Assembly (NCBI GenBank): GCA_009829735.1
Contig: CM020618.1
Span: 38,230,894 to 38,294,893, forward strand
Reading direction: 5' to 3'
Origin: Pyropia yezoensis
Lineage: Eukaryota; Rhodophyta; Bangiophyceae; Bangiales; Bangiaceae
DNA: 64,000 nt
The notes under the pieces were generated by a model that did not search any database, was not told the origin of the DNA, and saw nothing but the letters and a program-made list of their open reading frames with translations. The translations under genes were made by a program, and so were the position numbers. Positions 51,537 to 62,127 of this stretch are shown piece by piece (the stretch's first letter is position 1; the number at the start of each line of letters is the position of its first letter).

Positions 51537-53190
51537 GGCCGCTCTGCTTTCCACCCCCACCGCCGCGGTGGTGCGTCTTAAACGTCAGCGCACGCGTGCG
51601 GCTCATCGGGGGCTCTGACCCGGCACGCGTGCACCCGGCGCCGCCTGCCCAGAAGGCCGGGCAGGACCGGACCGCCGTGGGGCAGCCGCCGCCGCCGCCG
51701 AGGGTGGGTCAACCCCCCGCTCCCCCGCAGCGGGCACCCTGGAAAGTGCCAGGGCTGGACAGTCAAAGATCAGCGTGGGACCGGCCGGCACCGCGAGCGG
51801 GCGGGCCGCTCGCACTCAAACGCCCCGCCCTGCCCTTTTCGCCCCCTTTCACCGCAGAACCCCACCCGCCGGCCACCGGCGGCATGCCACCAAACGGACG
51901 CCACCCCCCGCTCACCACGTTGCCGCCGTCGCCGCCACCGCAGCCGCGCGCGCAAGTACTTGGCACTGACGCCACTGCGGGGCCGGCTGGCTGGGCAGGC
52001 GGGGCGCGCGCCCCGGCAGCTGCCTGTCTGCAGACCCCGCCGGCCTCTGCGCGGGCAGAGGGGGACGGCCGGCAAGGGAGAGAGGGAGCAAAAGGGGATA
52101 GGTGGGGGCAGATGGGCATGGACGGGGGGGGGTGGGGGAGGAGGGCGGGAAGGGCGTGGGGGGGCGCGGGGGAGGGGAAGGCGGGGGGGCGGGAGGGGGG
52201 GGGGCGGCCGAGCGGATGGAGAGGGGGCGACGATGGGCGTGTTCGTACGGACGCACGCGGCATCAGGGCTGTCACCGCCGCCACACCGCGCCCCGCCGGC
52301 ACGCCCACCCCCTCGCGTGGCCACAAGCCCGCCGGGGGCAACGCCACGAGCACGCCACCGTCGGCACGGACGCCTGTTGAGGACGGGCAGGCGCGGCGCG
52401 CGCAACGCTGAGACGCTGCCGGCATGCCGCACGTGGGGAAACGGGGGGGGGGGGGGGGGGGGGGGCGGCGGCGGGGGAGGAAGGCGGGGGGGCGGAAGGG
52501 GGGGCGCGGCTGAGGGAGGGGGTGCGGCGATGGACATGGCCGACCGCACTGCCGCGCACGGCGTCACGGCTGTCACCGCCACCGCGCCGCGCCCGACGGC
52601 ACGCCCGCCCCCCGCATGGCCGGCAGCCCGACGAGCGCAACGGCACACGCGCGGCACCCCCCCCCCCCCCCCCCCTCCCCGCGCCCCTTCCCCCCGAAGG
52701 CGGCCGCCCAATGTCAGCTGTACAGTACCGTAGCCCGCCCGCGGGCACCCGCCCCAACGCCCACCCGCCCCCGCCCGCCCCTCCCAGCGCGCCCCCGCTC
52801 GGCACGCCCCTCATTCCAGCACGCTGCACAGCGGCGGGGTGGCTCCTCACGCGGCTGGGTGGGGCGCGCCCCCCCCACCCCAAGCGTCCTGCCGTTGGCA
52901 AAGGGGCGTCGGCGGGCACCGCAGCGCATCCCCTCTCCCCTCCCCAGCCCGCCGTCGCCGCCGCCACCACCGCCGCCGCCGCCGCCACCGCCACCGCCAC
53001 CGACACCGCCACCGCCACGGCCACCGCCATTGCCGCCACGCGCCTCCACCCCCCCCCCCCCCCGCCCCCCGGGGACGCGGCCTTTGGCGGCGGCGACCAG
53101 AGCCGCCTCCTCTCCAGCCAGCACGTTGGCAACCGTGTCGCCCTGGGGAACCGCTGTGTCCAACACGCTGCACAGCGACGGGGTGGTGGC
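51537..53190. other. Low-complexity intergenic block
   Basis: GC-rich, with G/C runs (52443-52465, 52661-52676) and CCG/GCC tracts. A segment near 52800-52930 is a diverged copy of 53140-53265 (shared CACGCTGCACAGCG...GGGGTGG and AAAGGGGCGTC). No frame has a domain. Confidence 0.5.
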
Positions 53191-53703
53191 TCACGCGGCG
53201 GGGCGGGACGCACCCCCACACCCCCCGCGTGCCGCCTCAGGTAAAGGGGCGTCTACGGACACACCCCCGCCCCCCCCCCCCCTGCCCACCGTCGCCGTCG
53301 CCGTCGCCGCCACCGCCGCCGCCGCGCTCGCCATCGGCACCGTCACCGCCGCCGTGCTCGCCACCGGCACTGTCGCTGCCGGTACGCTCGCCACCGCCGC
53401 CGCCGCCGCCGCTCCCGCCGCGGCTGCTGCCGCCACCACCACCGCCGCCGCCATCGCCGCCGATGTCGTCACCGCCACCGCTACCGCCACTGCCGCCCCC
53501 CCCCCCCCCCCCCCCCCCCCCGACGCGGCCTCCACCAGTGCAGCCTTGACCGCCGCCGCCCCCGCCGCAAGCTGCTGGCGGTGGCGCTCCGCGACGGCGG
53601 CGGCGGCGGCCAGCGCCGCCGCCTCCTCCCGGGCCAGCACGTCCGCCACGGTGTCGCCCTGCGAGGCCGCGGGGGGTGGGGGGGGGGACGGGGGGGGATC
53701 CAT
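53191..53703 (-). CDS. Possible Ala-rich helical protein (weak)
   Basis: From ATG 53703 (MDPPPSPPPPPAASQG) about 170 residues. Residues 14-60 form an amphipathic Ala/Glu/Arg helix (GDTVADVLAREEAAALAAAA, VAERHRQQLAAGAAA). A near copy of the first helix (GDTVANVLAGEEAALVAAA) is encoded on the same strand at about 53145-53085, which favours the minus strand as coding. The rest is poly-Ala/Val from GCC repeats. No family recognised; it may be non-coding. Confidence 0.25.
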   Translation of the reverse strand: MDPPPSPPPPPAASQGDTVADVLAREEAAALAAAAAVAERHRQQLAAGAAAVKAALVEAASGGGGGGGGAAVAVAVAVTTSAAMAAAVVVAAAAAAGAAAAAAVASVPAATVPVASTAAVTVPMASAAAAVAATATATVGRGGGGGGVSVDAPLPEAARGGCGGASRPAA

Positions 53704-55410
53704 CGTACGGAAGGGGGCGGCCTTTGCGCTTGGGCGGCAGGGGGGGGGGGGGGGGGGGGGGCGGCGGCTGTGAAGCAGGGCCGGGGGGGAAGAAAGGAGA
53801 CGGGATGGGAAGGGAGGGGGAGAGGTGAGGGGGGGAGGTAGGGGGGCGGAGAGGGACGATTGTAGTGCGGGTGCAGACAACTAGGAGCGCGAAGGGGCGG
53901 AGAGGCCGTCCGCTGTCCGTCCTGTTTTCGTACAGACTTTCCCAGCCAAATCCAATTGTGATGTGTGGGACCTGTTCTTTGCAGGTCTCTCAAATGGGAA
54001 ACCTCGCACCACTGGCTCCCCCAACCTGCCGAGGTGGCGACTGCGCTCGTCTCGTCGTCCAGCTCCCCACCCCCCCCCCCCCCCCCCCCCCCTCCCTGCA
54101 GCTGCGCGCACCAGGCACGCGCAACGAGGCGTGGCGTCGTGTCGTCGTCCGCCTGCCCCCGACACGGGTAGCTAGCTAGGGCTGCCGGCGCCAGCGATCT
54201 CCCCCCGCGAGTGCACTAACTGGGGCCGGCCCGCCCGGCGCACCGCACGTCGGCTACTGTACCTACGGGGGGCGCACCCACCGCGCAGCGGCCCCCCTCC
54301 GTCTTGCAACCCCCACCCACCACACCCGCTTCTCCCTCCACTCACCCGCCGCCCGCGCCCCCCCACCGCCCTTTACCCCGGCGCGCTCCCCGCGCGGCGC
54401 CTTGCACGCACGTACGCACGCACGCACGCGCGCATCAAGCACGTACCCCGTGGGCGGCTGGGTGGGCGGCCGCGCCGGCGGGCAGACGGGGGGACGGGAG
54501 GGCGGGAGGGGCCAAAGAAAGGAAGCCTGCGGCGTCTCCCCCCCCCCCTGCCCTTCCCCTTCCTCCCACCGCACCGTCGGCAAGATCTGACGGGGGGGGG
54601 GGGGGGGTGTGTGGGGAGTCAGCGGTGGAGAGCGCCGCCTGCGAGTTGCAAGCGGTGGCCCTCGGCCGCCGCCACGCGTGGAGTGGTGTGTGGCGGCGGA
54701 GGGGAAGAGGCGGGGGGGGCGTAGCTGTGGGTAGCGGTGGCGCACAGCGCGCAGTGGCAGGCGGCGGCGGCGGGCGGCTGGCAGGCGGCGCAGCGACGGG
54801 GGCGGCCACGACGGGCCGCGGACGTTGGGGTGGCGTGTGGGCTGCGGCCTTCTTTGTCGGCGACGGCGGTAGCGATTGGTCTTCTCTTGGCAGTGTGGCG
54901 GCAGGGGCGGGCGGCACCCTTTTTTTGCAGCCGCGGCCAAGGTGGTGACCGCGGCCACTGCAAAGCGGCGGCAGCCGCAGTGACCGTGTTGTCGACGTTT
55001 CCAGGCGGTGGCGGCGCGTGCTCGCCCCCCCTCTCCTCCCTTCCCCTGCATCTCCCCTTTCTTCCGGCATCACGCGGCCGAGGCGGCGAATGCTGCTGCG
55101 TGGCTTCGCCGGCAAGAGCCCCTTGTTTCCCGTCGCGCCCCGCGGGGCGGCCGGCCGTTGTTTTGCGGGTCGTCAACCCCCCCCAGACGTGCGGTGACGC
55201 TGCCGCCAACGTTGCGGCGACGCCCAGGCCCCTGACGCGTGGTGACGCCAAGGTTCCTCGCGCCCGGCGGCGGAGTGTGCCCCGTTCCAGGAACCGGGGA
55301 CGGCCGACGCCACCGCGGCCAACTGCTATTTCCCTCCCCCCCCCTAACCCTCTCCCCTCCCTTTCCCCTTTTTCTTGTCTTGTGGTGGGGTCGCCCACTC
55401 GGGTCGCCCA
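53704..55410. promoter_or_regulatory. Low-complexity upstream region of the KDM5 gene
   Basis: Contains a G-run (53740-53761), a C-run (54070-54092), a (CGCA)n microsatellite (about 54405-54430) and more G-runs near 54590-54607. The last 80 bp before ATG 55411 are strongly C/T-rich (TTTCCCTCCCCCCCCC type), possibly a pyrimidine-rich leader. No TATA box or gene identified. Confidence 0.35.
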
Positions 55411-58400
55411 ATGGCGGACGAGGCCCCCCCCCCCGTGCGCGCGGACCCTCCCCCGCTGGCGTCTGAGTTCCGTCTCTCCCTCGAGGCGCTCCCCCCGGCG
55501 CCCGTCTTCCACCCCACCCCCGCTCAGTGGTCGGACCCGCTCGCGTACATCCGGTATGTCCGCGACGCTGGCGGCGCGGCGGCGGGGATTGCTAAGATCT
55601 GTCCCCCTGCCGGGTGGGAGCCCCCCCACATTGTCTCTGACGACCTGTCGTTTCGCACGCGCCTGCAGGCAGTGCACTCGCTGCGGCACCGGACGGGCCT
55701 GGCCGAGTCGTTTTCGGCAGAGGTGGCAGAGTTTCTTGCCAGCCGTGAGCCGGGGGGGGCAGAGGTGAAGAAGGCGGCGGCGGCGGCGGCGGCGGCAGAC
55801 GCGGCAGCATCGGCGGCGGCGGCGGCGGCGACGGCCGGTGCGGGTGGCCGCGGTCGCCGGGTGTCGACCAAGGGGAAGGGCCCGGCCGCCGGCGGCAGCG
55901 GCGGCGCAACGGCGCGGCGGCGGCGCCCCGCGCCATTGGCCAGTCCGTCGGCGACCTCGTCCAGTGACGAGCTGGACTCGTCGGCTGAGGGCACCCCGGC
56001 CAGCCCCGCCTTGCGGCGCGGCACGCGCATGTCCTTGCCACGCCCGGCCACCCCCCCCCCCACCAGCGTGTGTGGGCTTCCCTTTCCACCGCAGGTAGCC
56101 GTTGCAGGCGCCCCGGGGGCGTTTCGGGAGGTGGACCTCCTCCGGTTGTACTACGCCGTCGACGCCGCGGGCGGCCTCCTAGAGCTGGCCAAGCACGAGC
56201 ATCGATGGGAGGGGGTGATCGCGAGCCTGCGTCTCGCAGGGGGGGGTCTGGGGTGGCAGGGGGGGTCCGGTGGCGAGGGGGTGTGTGTGGATGCCGCCCA
56301 AGACACCGTCCGCGCTCTCATGCGGCACTATTCGCGGCAGCTGGCGCCGATGTACATGCGGTACCTGAGCGCCTTTGCGGCAAACAGGCGGAGGAAGGAT
56401 GAGGCGCGCGCCAAGGAGGCGGCAGCTGCAGAGGCCCAGGCGGCAGCGGCTCTGGGGGACGCGTCTGCGCGAGTACTCGGCACTGGTGGCTCCGTGCAGG
56501 CCTTGGCCATTGCACCGACGGCGGGTGAGAGGGTGCAGACCCTTACGGCGGCAGGGGCCGGCTTCAACACCGGCGGTGGCGCTGCGGCGGTGTCGCCGCC
56601 CTTCCCGTCGCCTGTCAAGCCGCTGTCGCCGCTGGGGGGCGCCGGCGGGGGTGGAAGGCTGCCGTCAGCGGGCTCGTCTCCCGCGGTGGCGATGCTACCG
56701 CTGTCGCGGAGTGCGCTGACGACCCCCGTGCCGCCGGCCAAGCGCGCGCGCCGAGCATCAGGGAGTCCTTCCACAATTCGCCTCGGGGTTGGCAGCCCCG
56801 CCGCCCTCCGCGGCGCCAGCGTCGGTACTGATGTGGAACGCACCTTCGACGGCACTCCCGGCAGCGGTGTGATCCACCGGCGGGCGGCGGCGCGGCGTGC
56901 AGAGGTGGCCGTGGCGGCCGCGCTCAACAGTGACTCCTTTTTGGGTGCCGCCGACTGTGGGCGGTGCGGGCAGGGTGGTGAGACGGGCACGCTGCTGGTG
57001 TGCTGCAAGTGCAGCTCATACTTTCACCCTCGCTGCGTGGCGGCCGACGGCGGGGAGGTGCCGCCGACGCCGCCGCTGCCGCTGCCGTTGCCAGGGGCGG
57101 TGGCGCCCCCCCCCGTAGCCCGCCCCCGCTGGACGTGTGCCTCGTGTGACCCGCGGCGGGGGGTGAACTTCGGGTTTCGGGACGGGGAGCGGTTCACCGT
57201 CAAGACGTTTCGGGAGATGGCCGCGGCGTTCAAGGCCGACATGGTTGGGCCTGGCGCGTACGTGCCCGACCCGCTGGTGAATGGCGGTGGGGCGGGTGTA
57301 CCGGGTAAAGGCGTCTACCCGCCCGTCCTGGATCTCGAATCTATGTACTGGGCGCTTGTTGATGGTGCTGACGAGGCAGTGTACGTGCGCTACGGCTCGG
57401 ACCTGGACACGGCGGTGGTGGGGAGCGGGTTCCCAAACCCGTGCGCCAAGGCAGGCCGAGGGGGCGCCGGTGTCAGCGATCCTCCCCCTGGCAGTCGTCA
57501 CGAGATGTACGAGGCGAGCGGATGGAACCTCAACCTCTTCCCTATGCTCCGTGGCTCCCTGCTCGACTCCCTCCCGTCGTCCATCCGAGGTGTCACGGTG
57601 CCGTGGTTGTACATCGGCCAGCTCTTCTCCTCGTTTTGTTATCATGCCGAGGACATGAACATGCTCTCAATCAACTACATGCACGTCGGGGAGGGCAAAG
57701 TTTGGTACGGTTGCCCCGCTGGCGACGCTGCTCGTGCCTTCGAAGCTGCCATGCGCGCGTCGGTACCACACCTCTTCTCTGACGAGCCCGGCCTCCTTTT
57801 CTCCCTCGTTACAATGGTGCCGCCCACGACGCTCGCTGCCGCACAAGTCCCTATGTGCCGCACCGTCCAGCGACCTGGCGAGTTCATCGTCACCTTCCCG
57901 TTGGCCTATCACGGGGGCTTCTCACTTGGATTCAACATTGCCGAGGCGGTCAACTTTGCCACCCCCGACTGGCTCCCTTTCGCGAAGGCGGCCGTGGACA
58001 GATGCCGCGGCTACCGTCGGCCGCCGTGCTTCTCGGTTGACCGCCTCGTCTATCGCGCAGCGGGGGCGGTTGGCCTGGGGGGACATCTCAGCCCCCTTGA
58101 CGCGGGCTACCTTGCTGACTACCTGCGGAGTGTGGGGGCGGAGGAGGTGGCCCTCCGCGTCCGCCTTACGGGACTGTTTGGGCAGGCCAAGTCCGCCTCA
58201 TCGACGGGGGGCGGGGGCATTGGCGATGGCGGCAGGGATCGCCCGGTGGCCCGCCGCGCATCTGCCGCCTCGGCGGTTGGTGCATACGACCAGTCAGGGT
58301 GTGGCACATGCATTGAGTGCCGGCAGCCCGCCTTCCTCTCAGCCGTCCGCTGCCGCTCACGGGTCGGCAGCAGCGGCAACAGCGCAGCGTCGGTGTGGGC

Positions 58401-58683
58401 GACGCCCACTCGGCGGCGCATGGTGGTCTACTGCGGGCCGTGTGCGGAGAAGCGGTCCCGGGAGATCCGGCAGGCCTTCCCGCGGCCTGCCGACCGGCGG
58501 CTGGTCGTGTCCCTAACGAACGAGCAGCTGCAGCAGGCGGTGGAGGTGGTGGAGGTTGTGGCGCGAGGGGGGGTGGGAGGAGAGGGGGCGGGAGCGGCCG
58601 GCTCTGGAACTGCTGGCGTGCGGGCAGAAGGGGCGGTTGGCTCTAGGCACGCAGGTGGGGATGAGGGAGGAGGGGCCTGCTGA
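55411..58683 (+). CDS. KDM5/JARID1-type histone H3K4 demethylase, 1090 residues
   Basis: A 2-oxoglutarate/Fe(II) dioxygenase predicted to remove methyl groups from H3K4 in the nucleus. Domains in order: JmjN (APVFHPTPAQWSDPLAYIRY, about 29-70), ARID (FREVDLLRLYYAVDAAGGL to MYMRYLSAFAANRR, about 235-328), one PHD finger (CGRCGQGGETGTLLVCCKC ... WTCASC, about 515-579), JmjC (about 640-855) and C5HC2 zinc finger (CGTCIEC ... VVYCGPC, about 963-1006). The iron ligands are visible as HAED (about 743-746) and the later His in YHGGFSLGFN. The start at 55411 (MADEAPPPVRADPPP) follows a C/T-rich leader, and JmjN begins 28 residues in. The protein ends about 80 residues after the zinc finger, without the PLU-1 region and second PHD of animal KDM5. 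Single exon; convergent with BDP1. The long Ala/Ser linkers are low complexity. Confidence 0.95.
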   Translation: MADEAPPPVRADPPPLASEFRLSLEALPPAPVFHPTPAQWSDPLAYIRYVRDAGGAAAGIAKICPPAGWEPPHIVSDDLSFRTRLQAVHSLRHRTGLAESFSAEVAEFLASREPGGAEVKKAAAAAAAADAAASAAAAAATAGAGGRGRRVSTKGKGPAAGGSGGATARRRRPAPLASPSATSSSDELDSSAEGTPASPALRRGTRMSLPRPATPPPTSVCGLPFPPQVAVAGAPGAFREVDLLRLYYAVDAAGGLLELAKHEHRWEGVIASLRLAGGGLGWQGGSGGEGVCVDAAQDTVRALMRHYSRQLAPMYMRYLSAFAANRRRKDEARAKEAAAAEAQAAAALGDASARVLGTGGSVQALAIAPTAGERVQTLTAAGAGFNTGGGAAAVSPPFPSPVKPLSPLGGAGGGGRLPSAGSSPAVAMLPLSRSALTTPVPPAKRARRASGSPSTIRLGVGSPAALRGASVGTDVERTFDGTPGSGVIHRRAAARRAEVAVAAALNSDSFLGAADCGRCGQGGETGTLLVCCKCSSYFHPRCVAADGGEVPPTPPLPLPLPGAVAPPPVARPRWTCASCDPRRGVNFGFRDGERFTVKTFREMAAAFKADMVGPGAYVPDPLVNGGGAGVPGKGVYPPVLDLESMYWALVDGADEAVYVRYGSDLDTAVVGSGFPNPCAKAGRGGAGVSDPPPGSRHEMYEASGWNLNLFPMLRGSLLDSLPSSIRGVTVPWLYIGQLFSSFCYHAEDMNMLSINYMHVGEGKVWYGCPAGDAARAFEAAMRASVPHLFSDEPGLLFSLVTMVPPTTLAAAQVPMCRTVQRPGEFIVTFPLAYHGGFSLGFNIAEAVNFATPDWLPFAKAAVDRCRGYRRPPCFSVDRLVYRAAGAVGLGGHLSPLDAGYLADYLRSVGAEEVALRVRLTGLFGQAKSASSTGGGGIGDGGRDRPVARRASAASAVGAYDQSGCGTCIECRQPAFLSAVRCRSRVGSSGNSAASVWATPTRRRMVVYCGPCAEKRSREIRQAFPRPADRRLVVSLTNEQLQQAVEVVEVVARGGVGGEGAGAAGSGTAGVRAEGAVGSRHAGGDEGGGAC

Positions 58684-59229
58684 GAGAAGCGGAGCGGGCG
58701 TAGGGATGGGGCGCGTGTGGCGGGAGTGGTCGGGTGTGTGCATCCGCAAAGAGGAAGGGGGAGGGACTGACCGCGGAGGCATACCCATGCCACGCGCCAT
58801 AGATGCACAGGTCTCGCAACTGGGGCGTGCGGGGTGGGGTCGGTGGGCGACGCCGCTGCCGCGATGGACGGCAGCTGGTGGGACATTCCCCACTCTTACC
58901 CCCCCCCCCCCCCCCCCCAATCCGAGGTGAAACCCCCACGCGCCGCCCGCACCAGTTATGTAGCAGGCAGCCTCCTGCAGGCAGCGGGCCAGCGGCAAGG
59001 GGCGCGGCAAGGGGCGCGGCTGGAGGAAAACAGCCAGGAGAACAAAAAAAGCGAGCGAGCGCCGGCCACAGCCGGTCACGGTGCGGGGGAGGCGTAGGCC
59101 GAAAGCAACCGCGCTGACCGGCCTGCCCATACCCCCAACCCCCCCGTGTCCCCGACCCACCATGACATCACCACCCGCACTCCCCATCCCCACTCCAGCC
59201 CCCTCTTACGGAACCCCACCACCCCCGCC
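58684..59229. other. Convergent intergenic region between KDM5 and BDP1
   Basis: 546 bp holding both 3' ends. Contains a C-run (58902-58918) and an A-rich stretch (59043-59055). No gene or obvious polyadenylation signal. Confidence 0.6.
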
Positions 59230-61143
59230 TCAGTCCACCAACGACAACGATGGCGACAGCGGCGGGCTAGCCGCCGCACCCCCCGTTGGCGACCGAGGGG
59301 GCGTGACGGGCGCCGCCGCCGTCGCCGCCGCCGCCGCCGCGGCGCCCGCGGCGGCCGACGACAGGCCGGGCGGCAAAACGAGGCCACCGAGGCCCCCCGC
59401 CTCTGCGCCGCCGCCGTCCGCGGGCGTCGACAGCGGGGAGGTGCCCACCGGGGGCGCCGCCGCCCCCGGTGGCGCAAGGGCGCCGTCGCCGCCACCGTCG
59501 CCGCCGGCGGCCGCCCCTGCCCACGCCCCCGCGGGCGCGGCGGCGGTGGCGGCGGCGGCACCACCGTCGGCGGTCGCTGCAGGTGCCGCCGCCCCCCCAG
59601 CCACGGCAGTGGCGGGTGCCCCCCCCCCCCCAACCGGCGCCATCCCACACTGTGCGCGGAACGCGTCGAGGTCCACCGGCACCCGCCGGCGGAGCGCCGC
59701 GTCAATCGCCGCCGGGTCGGCCCGCTCCTCCCGCTTAAACTTGAGCTTCACCTGCCGCCGGCTCCGCGACGGCAGCCGCCGGGCAACGAGCGAAAAGTCC
59801 GTGCCAAACACCGACAGCGCCTCATAAAAGATGGCCGTGTCGGCGGCCGACCACCGGGCGCCCCGCTCCCAGTTGGTAAAGGACGCTGACGTGACGCGTG
59901 CGTCGGCGGCCACCTCAACGGTCGGCAGCGCGGCCGCGGCGGCGGCCGCCGCGTCGCCGCCGTCGGCGGCGGGTGCCACCACCAGAGACGCCTCGTCAAT
60001 CGTGATGTTGCCGTCCGCGTCGAGACGCATCTGGGGTGCCAGCACCCGCGTTTCCCCCGTGTCGTACTGGGGGGGGGGGGCGGGCAGCGCCGCCGCCGCC
60101 GCCGCCAGCGCGTCGTGGCCCGCACCGCCGCCGCGCGCATCGCTGCCGCCGCCGCCAGCCGACGCCGCCGCCCCGGCCGCGCCGGCGGGCGGGTGGGGCG
60201 GCGACGCGGGCGGTTTCCGGCGCGGGGAGCCGCCAGCCGAGCCCGCCTCGGCCTCCTCGGCCGCCGCGGCGGCCTCCCGCTCCTCCACCCGCCGCCGTTT
60301 CCGCTCCGCTGCGGCGGCGACCGACGACGGCATCCGGAGGGCACCTTTGCGCTTGCGCAGGTTCCCAATGATGGACGATAGGGTGGCGTCCCGGTAACTC
60401 GTGTTGGCCTCCTCACCACCTCCACCACTACCGCCACCGCCGCCACCCTCACCGCCGTCGTCGTCGGTTGCGCCACTGCCGCCACTGCCATCGCTGCCGC
60501 TGCCGCTGCCACTGATGCTGCCGCTGCGCCGGCGCGCGCGGCGGCGGCGGGGGGTGGCGGCAACAGCGGCGGAAGGGGCGGCGGCGACTGCGGCGCGGGT
60601 AGCAGAGGGGGCGGCACCACCCCCGCCGCCCACGTCCGACGCCCCTTCCTCCTCGTCCGACGCGGCGGCCAGGGCGGCCGCCGCCCGCTCATCTGCAGCC
60701 GCAGCGGCCGCCGCAGCGGCGCCACCGCGGCCACCGGCGGCGGCCGCCGCCCCCTCCCGCTCCGCCTCCCCCCCGCCGAGGGCGGTCCTACGCCCGCGCC
60801 GTCGGGGGGGGGGGGGGGGGGCGCGCACTGCCGGCGCATCGCCTGCCGCGGCGGCGGGGGCGTCCCCCCCGGGGGCGGCCGTCACTGGCGGCGGCACCGC
60901 CGCTGTCGTGGCCGCTACCACCGCTGCCGCTGTTGCCGCCGGTACGGCCTCCGCCACCGCCGCAGCTGAGTCGCCGCCGCCTCCCCCCCCCGGCAGCGCC
61001 CCGCGGGGGCCCCCGGGCAGGGACCCCGCCAGGAATGGGTCATTGGGTGGCGGCAGCAACGGCGGTGGTGGCGGTAGTGGTGGCGGTGATGGTGGGGGTG
61101 GCGGCGGGGACGCCGGCGGGTCGTCGTCAAAGAAAAAGTCCAT
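59230..61143 (-). CDS. BDP1: TFIIIB subunit B'' (BDP1), 637 residues
   Basis: RNA polymerase III initiation factor that joins BRF1 and TBP on tRNA and 5S gene promoters. The SANT domain characteristic of Bdp1 is at about residues 431-484 (ARWSAADTAIFYEALSVFG, then RRLPSRSRRQVKLKFKREE). Just before it is the conserved PQMRLDADGNITIDEASLVV segment that in Bdp1 marks the extended SANT region. An upstream basic helix (SIIGNLRKRKGALRMPSS, about 251-275) also matches the family. The start at ATG 61143 (MDFFFDDDPPASPP) has an acidic-aromatic N-terminus; the upstream leader carries a 27-bp C-run in sense. The N-terminal third and the C-terminal 130 residues are Pro/Ala/Gly-rich and poorly conserved. 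Single exon, convergent with KDM5. Confidence 0.92.
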   Translation of the reverse strand: MDFFFDDDPPASPPPPPPSPPPLPPPPPLLPPPNDPFLAGSLPGGPRGALPGGGGGGDSAAAVAEAVPAATAAAVVAATTAAVPPPVTAAPGGDAPAAAAGDAPAVRAPPPPPRRRGRRTALGGGEAEREGAAAAAGGRGGAAAAAAAAADERAAAALAAASDEEEGASDVGGGGGAAPSATRAAVAAAPSAAVAATPRRRRARRRSGSISGSGSGSDGSGGSGATDDDGGEGGGGGGSGGGGEEANTSYRDATLSSIIGNLRKRKGALRMPSSVAAAAERKRRRVEEREAAAAAEEAEAGSAGGSPRRKPPASPPHPPAGAAGAAASAGGGGSDARGGGAGHDALAAAAAALPAPPPQYDTGETRVLAPQMRLDADGNITIDEASLVVAPAADGGDAAAAAAAALPTVEVAADARVTSASFTNWERGARWSAADTAIFYEALSVFGTDFSLVARRLPSRSRRQVKLKFKREERADPAAIDAALRRRVPVDLDAFRAQCGMAPVGGGGAPATAVAGGAAAPAATADGGAAAATAAAPAGAWAGAAAGGDGGGDGALAPPGAAAPPVGTSPLSTPADGGGAEAGGLGGLVLPPGLSSAAAGAAAAAAATAAAPVTPPRSPTGGAAASPPLSPSLSLVD

Positions 61144-61855
61144 GGGTGGCGGCAGTGGTAAGGGGGGTGGGGGGGGGGGGGGGGGGGGGGGGGGGTGGCG
61201 CGGGAGCGGCGGAGGGAGGGCGGATGGCGTGAGGGGGGAGGGAACCAGCGGCCGAGCGGACTTGCGCACACTCGCGCTCACGACATCCCCGACGGCCTGT
61301 CGGCTGAGAGGAGCGCGGGGGTGCCGGCCGCGAGCGGAACGGGGGCGCAGGTGGCGTTGCCCGACGACGAGGAGGACGTTGGGGATGCAACGCGGACTCT
61401 GGGGGATGCAAGCGCGAAGAAGCGATCGAGTCGCGCGGCGCACCGACGCTGCCTCCGTGGGTACCTGGTGCCACGTTGCAATGTCCATCTGACGTCGGGG
61501 ACCCAATCATTGGGGATGATCCCGTCCGTGGTTTTCTTAAATTTCCATCGCCGGCTGCGAAACTGTAAGCGACGTGTGCGGTGTCCTTGGAAATAGGCGC
61601 CGAGGAGCTGGCGAGAGGGGGGAGGGTGGGCGTAGGTCCCTCCACCCACCATCGCAGACGGCTCTCGCGCGGCAGACGGTCCAGGGGCGTGGCGGCGATG
61701 TGGAGGCGGGGGGACGATGACCGACGGCAAGGGAACGATGCACATGATCCGCCCGTACGGGTGAAGCGGGATTGCATGGTGCTGCCGCTCTGTCTCTCTC
61801 GCTTTGTGCGAGCGACGTACTGTTTGTGTTGTTTTCGCGCAGTGGTGGCGGCTAC

Positions 61856-61891
<36 letters not shown>

Positions 61892-62127
61892 AGCGTCGCT
61901 GCTCCTGTTTCTGTCCGTCGCTGCTCAGCACGCCCACGGTCGCCGTCGCAAGCCCGCACCGCATGACCGGGGAGAGTTTGCTTCTATTCCCACGCGCCAT
62001 CTACTTCCTCCCGCGCTGCATTAGGAGTGGGGATGGGGGTGTGGGGTTGAGGCAGGAAGGTGTACGAGGATGCGGGGGGCGGGGGTGGGGCAGGCGCAGC
62101 CGCCCATGCTTGCTGGTGTGGTATGTA
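61144..62127. promoter_or_regulatory. BDP1 upstream region and mariner flank
   Basis: The first 60 bp hold a 27-bp G-run (61169-61195; C in BDP1 sense). A (GGC)n microsatellite lies near 61857-61893. Open frames across 61.5-62.0 kb give Ala- and Arg-rich peptides without domains. No gene is called. Confidence 0.5.

Noticed and set aside
52616-53773. A 385-codon plus-strand Pro/Ala-rich frame
   Set aside because: Made of C-runs and GCC repeats. The only non-trivial helix in this block is on the other strand.
54619-55689. A 356-codon minus-strand frame over the KDM5 start
   Set aside because: It overlaps the well-supported JmjN coding region antisense and has no domain.
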